DNA of 64,000 nt, taken from contig JAYKYS010000012.1 of assembly GCA_036924285.1 (NCBI GenBank), forward strand, positions 1,178,001 through 1,242,000, given 5' to 3'. The stretch is from Asterella californica (lineage: Eukaryota > Streptophyta > Marchantiopsida > Marchantiales > Aytoniaceae). The position numbers and the translations under genes are program-made. The notes below the pieces were generated by a model. That model saw nothing but the letters and a program-made list of their open reading frames with translations, did not search any database and was not told where the DNA came from. Positions 34,411 through 45,711 of this stretch are shown here, one piece after another (the first letter of the stretch is position 1; each line of letters begins with the position of its first letter).

Positions 34411-36399
34411 AAATGTGTAACCCCAAAGTTCAACTTCCAAGTAGAAACCGGTTCACGTCTTGACACTGTGTCATCATCTAGAATGGGATCAAGCTTATGC
34501 TTGGACTGTATCGCTTGGGTGTCCAAGATCTGGATCAAGTCATCATCTTTTGATTGCTCTTCTTCACCATCTTGTTCTTCCTCCTCTAGATCTTCATCTT
34601 ATGCCTGCTCTTCTTCTCTCGCATGTACTTCCTCTTGTAGATCTCCGGTATCATCTTCTTGCTCTTCTTCACGACCATGTACTTCCTCCTCTACCTTATC
34701 TACTTCTTGCTCTGTTATTTAGAGCAAACTTGAGATATAATCATTTGGTACGCATGCATGCAACATGCAACTTATGACATGTAGAACTCTCGATAGAGTT
34801 CTAAAAATATTCAATATTATCATTATCGAGAGTTCATAGTGTCGACTTCGAGAGTTGTAGTAATATTGACAAGTTCTACTTGTAGATTCGACGTGTCGAG
34901 CCATTAGAAGTCAGATCTGCTACAAATTTGATGTTCAAAATCACAAAAATATGATAAATGTAGTAATTGTTAGGGGAAATCAAATGTCGTATGAAAGTAT
35001 ACATATCATGATCAACTGTAGTACAAAAGTATATATGCCGATGCCATTTGAAGTACGAAAGTATATACAAGATAAGAACATCCACTAACAACAACCAGGT
35101 ACTCGCTAATCAAAATAGGAACTCGAGGGCAATTTCAGAATTTCAAGAACCTACATAGCAAAGAAACTGGTCAAAATAGGATATCATGCATTTAGATTGA
35201 TGTCAATTTCATGAGATTCATCAATTTCAAAAACTTACTGGAATATTGTTAGAAAAAGATATGAATAGTTAGATGATTTTTCTTACAAGTAGACTATAAC
35301 CCGCTTTCAGACTGATTGTCAAAATCTGATAATATCCAACATATCAGCTTTGAGAGAACTTAAATTTTGACATTTTACAAAGATAAGATGATTAAATGAA
35401 ATAAGATACTAATAACGAGACCTAACATATATTTTACCAAAGACGAGAGAAATATAACACAAAAATAGATAATATTTTTAATTTGTAAATATATGTGAAG
35501 TATAAGCTATATTGGGACATATTGGGACATTCGCTCAGACTCGTATCTTGAAGAAGTTAACTTTAGTGTAATGAATTATACAAAGATAAGTTGGATTACA
35601 TTAAACACAAGGTCATGATAGACATGAAGTGCTCGACATTAACAGAATTGAAGGAGAAATCCATTCAAGACTTTTTGGAGAACTTTAGCTAGAAGAGAAG
35701 ACCAAGAAGTTCATAGAGCGACAAGACAGAAAACAAAACCGAACAATGGATATGTTCTACTCTTCTCATGATCCACGTAAATAAAGTGAAACTAAGACTC
35801 TGAAGAGACAGTGTTTATGCTTTCAGTACTCTCCAATGCTTCACCATTGGCTATTTCATGTCCATCTTGAGCTTGGCTTCTTCATCAGTATCATCTAAAG
35901 GTCCAATGCCTGCTTCAACTTCTATCTCTTGTTCTAGTTAGAACAAATGATTCCTTATTTGGACTGCGATTGTCTTATGCAGTTGATTACTCGTAGTGAG
36001 AATAAAATTAAAAGCTAAAATTTATACTTCTGAAATATCCAACTCTTTTTTGTAGAGTGCATGTCTTCCTCTACCACCTGGAACTTTATGTCTCTCTGGA
36101 TAATAATTTTTGATGGAAAGATCAATCGACTATATTTCTATCTTGCAAGGTTCTTCACTCTGACCACGAGTCAAAACTCGTAACACTTTACAGACCCCAA
36201 AAGACTTGTCGCCCTCCATAAGGACAACAAGTAGCTGATTCTCTCTTAAATCTTTAACATACCAATCTTGGGTAGACGGTTGTATGCTTCTTGGTGTCGC
36301 TTGTCGTATTCATACATACAATGATCTTCTTTCACCAAACACTCGTCGTTCTAATTCACCAACAATTATCACTAACTTCGAGACAACTATATCTCTATT
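34411..36399. other. AT-rich noncoding region
   Basis: The Ser-rich plus-strand frame at 34,402-34,722 comes from a CTTCTT/CCTCCT-rich stretch and is not a credible protein; its complement is GAAGA-rich and resembles 14,380-14,450. Around 34,780-34,870 there are several inverted copies of AACTCTCGA. No gene between 34.9 and 36.4 kb. Confidence 0.45.
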
Positions 36400-36518
36400 A
36401 GGGGGTGTCAAAGTTCGGGAGAATTATTCGCTAACGGGCGGTGGAATATTTTCCGTAACTCGACGACGGATATTTGGGTTTATATAATCGCGGGTAACTT
36501 TGTGGGCGTACTACATCC

Positions 36519-36538
36519 TATAGCCGCGGCTATAAAAG
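36519..36538 (+). promoter_or_regulatory. TATA box with overlapping 16-bp palindrome
   Basis: TATAAAAG at 36,531-36,538 lies about 180 bp upstream of the Myb/SANT ORF. It overlaps the perfect palindrome TATAGCCGCGGCTATA (36,519-36,534). A plausible core promoter; the palindrome could be a binding site for the element's own dimeric protein, which is inference. Confidence 0.55.
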
Positions 36539-36713
36539 AGGGCGTTTCAAACTTACCCGTGATTTATAAAGTACATTGTGCTTAAATGTGGCCATACTTA
36601 GAATGATGAGAGACACGCTTACGCAAGTCCGCATTCAATCGATTCTGAAGTAGTGGAGCGAGTGATAGATCGATCAAAGAGTGAACAAGCGTCTTTTGAA
36701 TAACTGAAGTATT

Positions 36714-37586
36714 TTGAATAACAGAAGCGACACGATGAGCAGTATAGGTGATGAAGTTACCAGTATAGTTGATGAAGTGGAATGTGATGTTGAAGTAGAC
36801 TCTTTTCGTAGAGCGATGGCTCCAAGAAGTTCAGAGGTGCTGAAGAAATCACGCATCCGTTTGAATGTAGAAGATTATGAGAAGATAGTTGCGTATATCG
36901 AGGATGAAGAAAATTTTGCTGCACTACACAGAGCAGGTCGAAAAACTAAAGTTGGTGCGGGGAAGTGCTTGAGCAAAGCCACTGCATTTGGTATCACGGC
37001 GGCACAACTTTCGGGAAAAAATGGGTTTCCTGTTGTGACAGATATAGAATTGAAAAAGAGATTTGACAGATACGTTGACATGTACAAGAAGACGAAAGAG
37101 ATTCAAGATAGTACGGGAGGAGGATTGACAGAAGATGAAATGTTGCATGGATTGACCTTGGAAGATAAGTTGAATGGAAAGTGCCCTCACTTTTATCGCA
37201 TGAATGTTATTTTTGGTAGTCGTGCTAACATTGATCCTCCTATTATTCTTGCATTTGGGATTCCTTCAGAAGAAGAATTTATGAGATATGACTCTCAGTT
37301 TCAAGCAGAGAGTACTCTTCCTCGATCCGATAGTACATTGCTGGCTGAAGAAGACGAGGGAGATATGGATATTTCTCACTGCGATGAAGATGAAATGAGT
37401 CTGATTGATGAAGAGAGAACGATTAATGAAGAAAGAGATGGTGGACGAGACGAGATGAGCCCAGATGGAGAAGAAGAGATGAGCAGAGGTGCAGTACCTG
37501 AGTCGGTGCAGGAAATGTCTAGAAATCAGAGATCCGGAGTCAACAACAGCAGAGTGAATATAAAAGGAGGAGTGTTGAATTTGTAA
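36714..37586 (+). CDS. Harbinger Myb/SANT-like DNA-binding protein
   Basis: Intact 290-codon frame just inside the left end of the element. Residues about 49-176 match the layout of the Myb/SANT-like accessory protein of PIF/Harbinger transposons: a helical start (RLNVEDYEKIVAYIEDEENF), a middle helix block (LKKRFDRYVDMYKKTKEI) and the typical end CPHFYRMNVIFGSRANIDPP. In this superfamily that protein helps bring the transposase into the nucleus and to the element ends. Residues about 205-270 are strongly acidic and Ser-rich. The start is the first ATG of the frame, downstream of the TATA box at 36,531. No stop or shift is seen, unlike the partner transposase. Confidence 0.8.
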   Translation: MNNRSDTMSSIGDEVTSIVDEVECDVEVDSFRRAMAPRSSEVLKKSRIRLNVEDYEKIVAYIEDEENFAALHRAGRKTKVGAGKCLSKATAFGITAAQLSGKNGFPVVTDIELKKRFDRYVDMYKKTKEIQDSTGGGLTEDEMLHGLTLEDKLNGKCPHFYRMNVIFGSRANIDPPIILAFGIPSEEEFMRYDSQFQAESTLPRSDSTLLAEEDEGDMDISHCDEDEMSLIDEERTINEERDGGRDEMSPDGEEEMSRGAVPESVQEMSRNQRSGVNNSRVNIKGGVLNL

Positions 37587-37869
37587 GAGGAGAGTATAAG
37601 AAAGAAGGCATAGTATAGGAAAGTGTTTGTTGAATACAGGATGACCTCTTTGGAAGAGAAGAAAAGATCAAGAGAAAGTCACGAGAAGGAACAGAGTAGG
37701 AAAATGCATACTTCTTTGTTTGTGGAATTGTATAAATCAGGAAAGTCATTCGAAAAAATCAGAGAAATTATCGAGAAGCTCGATAACATGTAACTGAGGT
37801 TTGGGAGTAAAACGTTCGTTTACTTGTATACATTTCTCTCGATTCGGATTGTTTTGTTATTCGCGATTA

Positions 37870-39265
37870 GTCAGTGCGACCATCATTTAACCCTAAGTTT
37901 AGTGCGACTCGTTTAACACGATTAGTGCGACTTAGGTTTTAAGGTCGCATTGAGTCGACCCAACAGTGCGATTGTAACTATTCTCACAGCGGATCGCACT
38001 GACCACTGAGATTGTGAGTCGAGGAAGCTTAGTGCGACTTGGTTTATCACGCGATTAGTGCGACTTAGGTTTTAGGGTCGCACTGAGTCGATCAGTCTGA
38101 TTATAACATTCTCATAGCGGGTCGCACTGAACACCGAGATTGTGAGTCGGGAAGCGGATCGCAGTGAGTTGGGGATAGTGTGATTATAACATTCTCACAG
38201 TGGGTCATATTGAGCAATGAGATTGTGAGTCAGAGAAGCGGATCGTAGTGAGTGGATCGCACTGAGCATTGAGATTGTGAGGCGGAGAAGCGGACCGCAG
38301 TGAGTGAGTCGCACTGAGATTGTGAGTGAGTGGTCGCACTGAGCACTAAGATTGTGAGTTGGGAAGCGGATCGCAGTGAGTCGAGGATAGAGATTTAGCG
38401 GATCACAGTGACTCGGGGATAGAGATTTAGGATCGCAGTGCGCGCGATTTAGAGTCGAGGAAGAGATCTGAGAGATCGCACTGAGTCATTTATAATCGAG
38501 GAATGAGGGATCGCACTGAGTCATTTAGAATCGAGGAAGGATGCGAGGGAAGAAGAAAAGCTGAGTCGAGAATCGCACTAGTCGGGAATCGCACTAAGTC
38601 GGGAATCGCACTGAGTCGGAGATAGAGATTTAGAGTTGGGGAAAGAGATCGACTGAGTCGGAGAAGGGATTTATGCGTGAGATTTAGAGTCGAGGAAGAG
38701 ATCTGAGGGATCGCACTAAGTCGGGAAGTAATTTGTGCATGAGATTTAGAATCGAGGAAGGGATGCGAGGAAAGAGGAAAATCTGAGTCGAGAATCGCAC
38801 TGAGAATCGCACTGAGTCGAGATCGCACTCAGTCGGAGATAGAGATTTAGGGTCGGGAGAAGAGATCGCACTGAGTTGGGGAAGAGATTTGTGCGTGAGA
38901 TTTGGAGTCGAGGAAGAGATCTGAGGGATCGCACTGAGTCGGGAAGTAATTTGTGCTTGAGATTTAGAATCGAGGAAGGGATGCGAGAGAAGAGGAAAAT
39001 CTGAGTCGGGAATCGCACTGAGAATCACACTGAGTCAAGATCGCACTGAGTCGGAGATAGAGATTTGGTCGGGAGAAGAGATCGCACTGAGTCGAGGAAA
39101 GGATTTGTGCGTGAGATTTAGAGTCGAGGAAGAGATCTGAGAGATCGCACTGAGTCAGGAAGTAATTTGTGCCTGAGATTTAGAATCGAGGAAGGGATGC
39201 GAGGGAAGAGGAAAATCTGAGTCAGGAATCGTACTGAGAATCGCACTAAGTCGGGATCGCACTGA
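37870..39265. repeat. GTCGCACTGAG satellite upstream of cargo gene (Harbinger copy)
   Basis: About 1.4 kb of (A/G)TCGCACTGAGTCG units. From about 38,670 a higher-order unit of about 217 bp repeats nearly three times, with GCGTGAGATTT landmarks at about 38,674, 38,893 and 39,109. The array ends about 20 bp before the first cargo exon. Minus-strand Ser/Pro/Leu-rich frames through it are repeat artefacts. Confidence 0.92.
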
Positions 39266-39284
39266 GATTAAGATTTTTTGTTAT

Positions 39285-42232
39285 GACAAACACAAGAAAA
39301 GAGGAAGGACCTTTTTTTTATCTCTTTCAGTACGCAAGATGATGTGCAAGATCGCATAAAGTAACACTAAATGAGTAAGCAGGACATATGGAGAGCGCTA
39401 AACAGAGTAGATGAAGAGACGGTTGAGAAGTTAGGCTTGTTGATAGCCTTATCGTTCGATTTTGCTCCTCCAGATGTAAGAGTTATGCCCTTTCTTATGT
39501 GTTTTCATGTTGCTGCTCCATATGTATGTAAGGGTTATCTTGTTTCTTTCTGCTCTTTGATATATATTCGAGGGATAGTTAAACTATTTTAGATGAGTTT
39601 AATGTTTATCTGAATTAACATTATGAATTACAGGTTTGTTTGTGTAAATCCTTTTTACACACTTATAATCCCGAAACTCGGATTGCAAAGGTGGGGTCAA
39701 CTGAGATCGTATTGACGCTCGAACTCATCAGGGAAGCTTTCGCAATCCCTCTCGGTGTTACTCCAATGCCATCGTTTGTGAGACATGTGCGAATTGCAGA
39801 CTGGTTTCTTGAGTATGATAGAGTACGAAAGCGTTATTTTGCGAGAGAATGTGCTTATGAGGGGTGGAGAGCTGTGTTTCAGTGTCTCAATGCTGTTTTT
39901 CTTGCGAGGAAAAGACCCAAAACTGTTATAGGACAATTGACATTATATGTCAAGTCAAAAGTCAAAAATCTAGAGGTAGATTTTGACTGGACACAGCTGA
40001 TGTTGGAGAACTTAGAAGGAGAGATTTTACATGTTCAGAAACATGTGAAGCAACAGAAGAAAAGTGGAAGTTTGGAGATGTTTTTGAGGATGGCTCTAAC
40101 TCACCTCATGATCCACGTGAGAATCTCGGAGAAATAGTGTTTGTATCAGTCCCACTTGAGCAATCACAACATGAAGACGCTGTTCGGCAAACTGAAGTTC
40201 CCATACAGGTTCGTTCATTCGATCAACATTTTAGCACCACTCAGTCCGAAAGTCATAATTCATATGCATAGTTGTCTTATATTCAAGTGTTTCATATCTT
40301 TTGTATGTTATATGACGATAAAGAGCACGATCCATCCATTCGATCTAACACTCCGACACGGTTCAATCTGAAGTTCATAGCTAACATGCATAGTTGTATG
40401 TTGTTCCCATACAGATCGTCGTCACAAAAACTGAAGTCTCGGAGGAGCAAACTCTCCCTGAAGCTGATGAATCTGAACTTGAAACTGATGAATCTGCACC
40501 TGAAGCGGACATCGGACCAACGAGTGAAAGAGAAGATGATTTTGCAGGTACTGTCTCTTGCATCACTGAGTACATGGTCTTGCCCATTTCAGATTTAGAT
40601 AGATTTTGTTTATTTTGTTTATTTTGCGAGTTCTTGTTGCACTGAGCACCTTATTCTTGAGTGAGATGTTCTGCACTCGGCCGCACTAGCAAAAGCCTTA
40701 TTACTCGGTCGCACTGAGTGCGATATGTAGCATTCGGTCGCAATAGCAAAAGCCTTATTACTCGATCGCACTGAGTGCGATATCCAGCACTCGGTCGCAA
40801 TAGCAAAAGCCTTATTACTCGATCGCACTGAGTGCGATATTCAACACAAGACTGTTACGATCAGAAGGACCCTAAAAACTAAGTGCACTTAATGCGACTT
40901 ATGCGGGTCGCATTAAGCGCACTTAGTGCGACCTAAGCGATGTCGAGTCGCACTAAGCACACTCAGTGCAAGTAACAGACGCTTTTTGACATAATTTCTC
41001 CACATTTGACTCTTTTCTCTCACAGGATCATTTGGCGATACATCTCACCGCATGCATATTGCTGAGGAAGAGGTGGACATGCGTATTGCTTTGAAGAAAT
41101 TGGAGGAGAAACAAATTGACATGCGACTTGCCCAGAAGCAGAAGGAAGAGAAAGAACTCAATATTCGTCTGTCGACCAAGAAGATCGAAGAAGAGGAGTT
41201 GACACTGAAGGTGATAGCTACAGAAGATGATTTACACGGGAGACTTCAGAGTATGGAGGAATCGCTTCACAGGAAACGAGAGGAATTGCATGGCTTAAAG
41301 GTCGAGGTGGAACGCATACGATCTTCTAAATTTTTTTATCCTCGATTGATCGAACCCTCCATTGTCCGACGCAAGACACTCATTTTAGATTTAAATGGAG
41401 TGTTAGTGAAGACAAGAAGGAATGATTTGGACCTACAGGGTGCGAAGGAAAGAGGTTATAAAGTAGAAAGATGCGGGAAGAAAGATCTGTACTATGTCGT
41501 CCGAAGAGGTGTGAAAGAATTCATGGATGTGTGCTGTCAAGATTTTCAAATTCTGATTTGGACATCTCGAACTACGAGCAACTGCAATGCTCTTCTCCGA
41601 TCCATGGAAATTGGAGGGTATCTGTCTCTCGGCATCGCTTCAAGCACAGTAAGTAGTTTCTTAGTAATTCTTATGGTTTGCATCTTATTTGGAGACGAAA
41701 TTGCTTATGTTTTTTGTATTTCTCCTATTGTTGGAATTGATTCTTTATGCAAATTTATGGATGAATGTAGGTTTGGACTGTCTTCGCACAAAACATGTGT
41801 CTCCGTTTCAAAACGGTAAGAGAAGCGGCAAGTGGAAACTATTTATACTTGAAAGACTTCTCTGCACTTTATTCATGAAATCTGTGTACGAGAGACTGTC
41901 TCCTCGTCGATGATTCACCAAAGAAAAATAATACTAACCATCCCTTTAGTGCGATTCATCCTCCAGCTTTTCTTCCCGACTCAGCTGACTTTGACAAAGA
42001 CGATTACCTTCTGAATATTCTTTTGCCTTGGTTGGGAACCTGGAGAATGAGTCTATTGGAAACCACAACTTTCGTGCGTAGTTCTTACAAGCAAGTATTT
42101 GGACGAGATCCTTTCGAGGGATTGAGAGCTTACTGGAGCAAATTGTCGTCCGAGGATGAAGAGGTGCTATGGCGGAGCTGTACTCTTGCGCAGCGAGAGG
42201 ATATGAAGAAAAATATCACTTCATATCAATAA
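39285..42232 (+). pseudogene. FCP1/NIF-like phosphatase cargo gene, Harbinger copy
   Basis: Colinear with the MULE copy. Exons: 39,285-39,475, 39,634 to about 40,210, 40,415-40,547 (acidic, Glu/Asp-rich, not identified in the MULE copy), 41,026-41,648 and 41,771-42,232, all with GT-AG borders. The N-terminal unknown domain reads LTLELIREAFAIP, FVRHVRIADWFLEYD and FQCLNAVFLARKRPK. A longer coiled coil follows, built of about 16-residue repeats (DMRIALKKLEEKQ, DMRLAQKQKEEKE, NIRLSTKKIEEEE). The phosphatase-like domain has ILDLNGVLVKT (DxN), LIWTSRT and LLVDDS, then a C-terminal FGRDPFEGLRAYW module. Damage: a shift in a T run near 39,313, two stops near 39,358-39,372, a shift near 40,110 and an in-frame TGA at 41,876-41,878. 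Confidence 0.85.
40640..40985. repeat. GTCGCACTGAG satellite inside cargo-gene intron (Harbinger copy)
   Basis: Includes about three copies of a 60-bp unit containing AGCAAAAGCCTTATTACTCG followed by TCGCACTGAGTGCGATAT, where TCGCACTGAGTGCGA is nearly palindromic. It lies in the intron before the coiled-coil exon, the same place as in the MULE copy. Confidence 0.92.
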
Positions 42233-42429
42233 AGATCTATAATTTTTGTCTACGGATGTCTGGATGTTGCACTGTTGATGTCTGGACTGTTGCACTGTTG
42301 TCTGGACTCACATCACACACAACAAGCACATGCAATTTCAAAACCACATTGCACTCAAGAATCGTAAAGATGGTATCGCATAGATTTCAGATTTAGATAG
42401 ATTTTGTTTAGAGTAAACCCTCTTCGCTT

Positions 42430-42770
42430 GTGAGTTCTGGTCAGTGCGACCAACGCGCACTGCGTACCTTATTCATGAGTGCGGGTCGCACTCAGTGTGA
42501 TATTCAACACTCTGTTACGCTAAGCACCGAAATTCATGAGTGCGGGTCGCACTCAGTGCGATATTCAGTACTCCGCCGCATTCAGCACCGAAATTCTTGA
42601 GTGCGGGTTGCACTCAGTGCGATATTCAACACTTCGTCGCGCTGAGCACCGAAATTCTTGAGTGCGGGTCGCACTCAATGCGATATTCAGCACTCCGCCG
42701 CACTGAGCACCGAAATTTCTGAGTGCGAGTCGCACACAGTGCGACGTCCACTACGACGCGGTGACTGTCT
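42430..42770. repeat. GTCGCACTGAG satellite downstream of cargo gene (Harbinger copy)
   Basis: About four copies of a 60-bp unit with GAGTGCGGGTCGCACTCAGT and CACCGAAATTC. It sits between the 3' end of the cargo gene and the convergent transposase gene. Confidence 0.92.
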
Positions 42771-42901
42771 AAAACCGATCCAGAGAGCAGAAACAACATT
42801 CACATCATATCTTAATTGACATTCTTGATTGATTAATCAATCCTCGTATTTATGAAAATCAATGTACATAGTGAAATCGTAGAGGAGTGCGCACACTCTA
42901 T

Positions 42902-43722
42902 CTAAGGTTTGAATAAGAAACCACATGGTTTTCTATTATGTGCCAGATAAATTTGTACTATTTTATTTCGGCGAAATACTCCACTGGTATTGCTTGGCAC
43001 ATTCGCTGTCTGACCTTCTTCGTCAATATCTCGGTCTTCGTGCTCGATGATCAACTCTCCATCCTCTTCCGTCCTTTCGTCTCGATTCCTGGATAGAAAA
43101 TTGTGTAACATAGCACAACATCCTACCCATCTCACTAAATGTTTATTTTCTGATCTACTTTTCAACTGCGTGCGAACTTGTTTCAGAGAATGTCATCGAG
43201 ATTTCAATATACCAATACAATGCTCATTCGCGACTCTAGCATGAGCTAAACATGTATTAAAATCCTGCTTGTCTTGATCTCCTGTGGTCATTTGGAACGA
43301 AGGAATGAGATGTTGCAATGACGAATATCTCGAGTCACCGAGTAAATACTGTTCTTTCTCAAACGATGGACTCTCGTTGTCGATGTGTTTCCAAAGAGGA
43401 GACTTCCGCAAACATGTAATATCTTGGCAGCTTCCTGGCATACATGCAAATAAGAAGAAAATTTGTTTCCGATGACAACAAATCACTTGTGCGTCCATAG
43501 TATAGTTACACTTCATGTCATAGTAAGTCTCTCCATCAAATCAAAGCCTCTGAGACAAAGACAGTAAAGTGTCATCTATCAATCCTATACAACCTAGAAA
43601 CCCTTTCAAGACAAAAACTTCAGAGATTGCTATTCTTTTATCGCGATTTGGCCACTGAATGTACCCTCCAAGTGTAGATTCTAAAGCATGCATCACTCTC
43701 TTCGTATAAAGCACCATAGTCC
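42902..43722 (-). pseudogene. Harbinger transposase, C-terminal part
   Basis: Downstream part of a DDE_4/Harbinger nuclease, cut from its start by gypsy element A. Reading inward from the insertion: YIQWPNRDKRIAISEVF, GFLGCIGLIDDT (first catalytic Asp), DGETYYDMKCNYTMDAQVIC, LLGDSRYSSLQHLIPSF (second Asp), ARVANEHCIGILKSR (catalytic Glu region) and WVGCCAMLHNFLSR. Two in-frame TGA codons break it (43,541-43,543 and 43,193-43,195); the second replaces the usual Trp after GxLKxR. Joining across one copy of the target duplication keeps the frame with 51,354 onward. Confidence 0.88.
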
Positions 43723-44521
43723 TGTCACACCAAAAGTATCCCATTATTTGTGTGTATGCTTATATACATTTCATTAGGTATGACTATCTTAAAGGTTACT
43801 CTAGTTTGAAGATCTAAATTTAGAGTGATCAAAAGTAGTCATAACTAGCTGAGATAGTTATAACTAAGTTGAGGAAACTATTAGAGGTTCCACTATGGCA
43901 CTATAGGACAAGTGCGGAGCTCTAAATATGCTTTCCAAAAGTATGTAACTTTGTTGACCATCGCTGATTGGATGCATGATGAAAAGTCATGCACAAAGAT
44001 CTAAAGATGCTCCTCAAAAGACGTATTAGTGTGTTGTCGTCTTTCGACTGGATAGCGTGGAAAGTTAACACTTTACAAAAGCTAAAGTAGGAGAATCTCT
44101 TACTTTAGTAAAGTAGAACAAGTAATGTGTGTGCTATTCTTAAGTCTTAGTAGCCTTTAGAAGTTTTACTATTTTGGATTGTGCACTTACCATGAGGTAA
44201 CGTAACTTAGTAAAAGTTACCACGGTAAGAAGTTGTAGAGTATATAAGAAGGAGTTGAGAAGGTAGAAGACACTCTCATTTTCCTGTCTATAAGTAAAGT
44301 GAGCATTGGAGACCTTGGGAGTCCTTGAGTACTATGTGATGCAATGTGGAGGGCGGGGTTAGAACTTGTTTGCAGGAACGCTATTAGAGGGACCGATGTG
44401 ACCATACGGGTCAGAGTGTTGAGTGAAGTGAGCATGGGTATGATAGAATCTTTGTAATTAAGGTGCACTAGTAATCCTAGTCATCTGAGGTACCCCTGGG
44501 TGAGAGACAGGCCGGCTTACA
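43723..44521 (+). repeat. Element A 5' LTR
   Basis: Starts TGTCACACC and ends GGCTTACA. A TATATAAG box lies at 44,241-44,248. The short frame on its minus strand is not a gene. Confidence 0.93.
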
Positions 44522-44524
44522 TTT

Positions 44525-44542
44525 TGGTTCCGTTGCCGGGAT
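44525..44542 (+). promoter_or_regulatory. Primer-binding site, element A
   Basis: TGGTTCCGTTGCCGGGAT begins 3 bp after the LTR. It resembles the tRNA-Asp-type site of Athila elements (TGGCGCCGTTGCC) with differences. Element B has the same sequence at the same place. The leader from here to 45,111 has no conserved ORF. Confidence 0.75.
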
Positions 44543-45111
44543 CTCGATACAAAGATTCGTATTTAGTCGTTAGTACAGTTCATGTCTGTTTTTGAGCATG
44601 AGTTCAGAACCTTTGTACATACACCATGTTATAGAGGGCAAGATAAGCTTTCCAATAAGCTTGATATCTCCGAGAGATCAATTGTGAGGAGAGAGTTATG
44701 TCTTCCGGAAGTTAAGGAGGTTTTTTGATATCAAATAGTGAGCTCTCGGGAAGGAGTTTACAGTCAGTTTCATATTTTCAGTTTTTAGAGTTAGACCTTG
44801 AAATCTTCCATGCTGATAGCTTGCAAGATAAGCTATCTAGGCACCCAAATCATGCGTGAATTGATCGAGTAGAACTGGAGTTATGGCATTCGAAGTGAAG
44901 GGGGGTCAAATCTGTTATATCGCTTGCTGAAGTAAAAGAGTGAAAGAATTTCAGAATTCTTGAGAGGGTTATGTTCGATCTCTGAGGCTCAGGGTTGACA
45001 AGTTAAGCTTCTACTTAGTAATGTGAGAGATTGCTAAGTGAGAAGATAGTCGAGTGATCAAAACTGTCAAACAAGCTATATAGCGAGAGAGATGTATGAC
45101 GGATCATCGTC

Positions 45112-45576
45112 ATGGAAGGACAGCAAGAGTGGAAATTGAGGTTGAGCAAGATCCCTCAAGGCTATGCGGTGATAGTTACCGCTGATCTGGCGAAAGGAGA
45201 ATTTCGACTAGAATTTGAGGAAGAAGCAGAGAGTAGTCGTAAGAACCAGGAGAAGAACTCGAGGTGCTTTTTGTGTGGAGAAGAAGGACATAAAGTGAGC
45301 AAGTGTCCTACGAAGAATAGACTTTTGCGTGAGCGAAGAGGGTTGGTCGACTTAAGCTTACACATAGGTCCTTCTTCCCCTAGACAAGACGTCATTGATC
45401 CTACAACCTTTTGTTCTAGATGTGGAGTGGACGGGATTCCAGTTGAGCACGAGTGTAGCGCAGTGGTTGCATTGCTAGAAACTGTAGTCGAAGGTCTCGA
45501 GAGAAGGTTGAGTGTAGAAACGGAACGAGTGAAGACCTCTAGCGAGGATGGAGATAGTCTGTCACACGAGAGATAA
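45112..45576 (+). CDS. Small zinc-knuckle ORF upstream of gag, element A
   Basis: A 154-codon frame with its own ATG, 135 bp before gag. It has one CCHC knuckle (CFLCGEEGHKVSKC), a second cysteine/histidine cluster (CSRCGVDGIPVEHEC) and a coiled-coil-like Glu-rich end. Element B has a clear homologue in the same position (61,204-61,695), with the order LPQG...CYFCRGLGHKVVNC...CPSCGVGD. The reading frame is therefore conserved within the family. Gypsy elements normally carry a knuckle only inside gag, which this family also has. It probably binds RNA; its role is unknown. Confidence 0.7.
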   Translation: MEGQQEWKLRLSKIPQGYAVIVTADLAKGEFRLEFEEEAESSRKNQEKNSRCFLCGEEGHKVSKCPTKNRLLRERRGLVDLSLHIGPSSPRQDVIDPTTFCSRCGVDGIPVEHECSAVVALLETVVEGLERRLSVETERVKTSSEDGDSLSHER

Positions 45577-45711
45577 GATGACCATGAGGGTCAAACTTAT
45601 TCCAACCTTTGGAGAGGAGAGAGCTCAACGGGAAAATTGTGGATTGCGGTGAAGTGCGATCTTCACATCCGCAAGCAGTTCCTTGAGTAAGAAGAAGAAA
45701 AGAAGAGAAGA

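Noticed and set aside
34402..34777. Ser-rich and Leu-rich plus-strand frames
   Set aside because: They come from a simple CTTCTT/CCTCCT-rich tract; the complement is GAAGA-rich and shared with 14,380-14,450.
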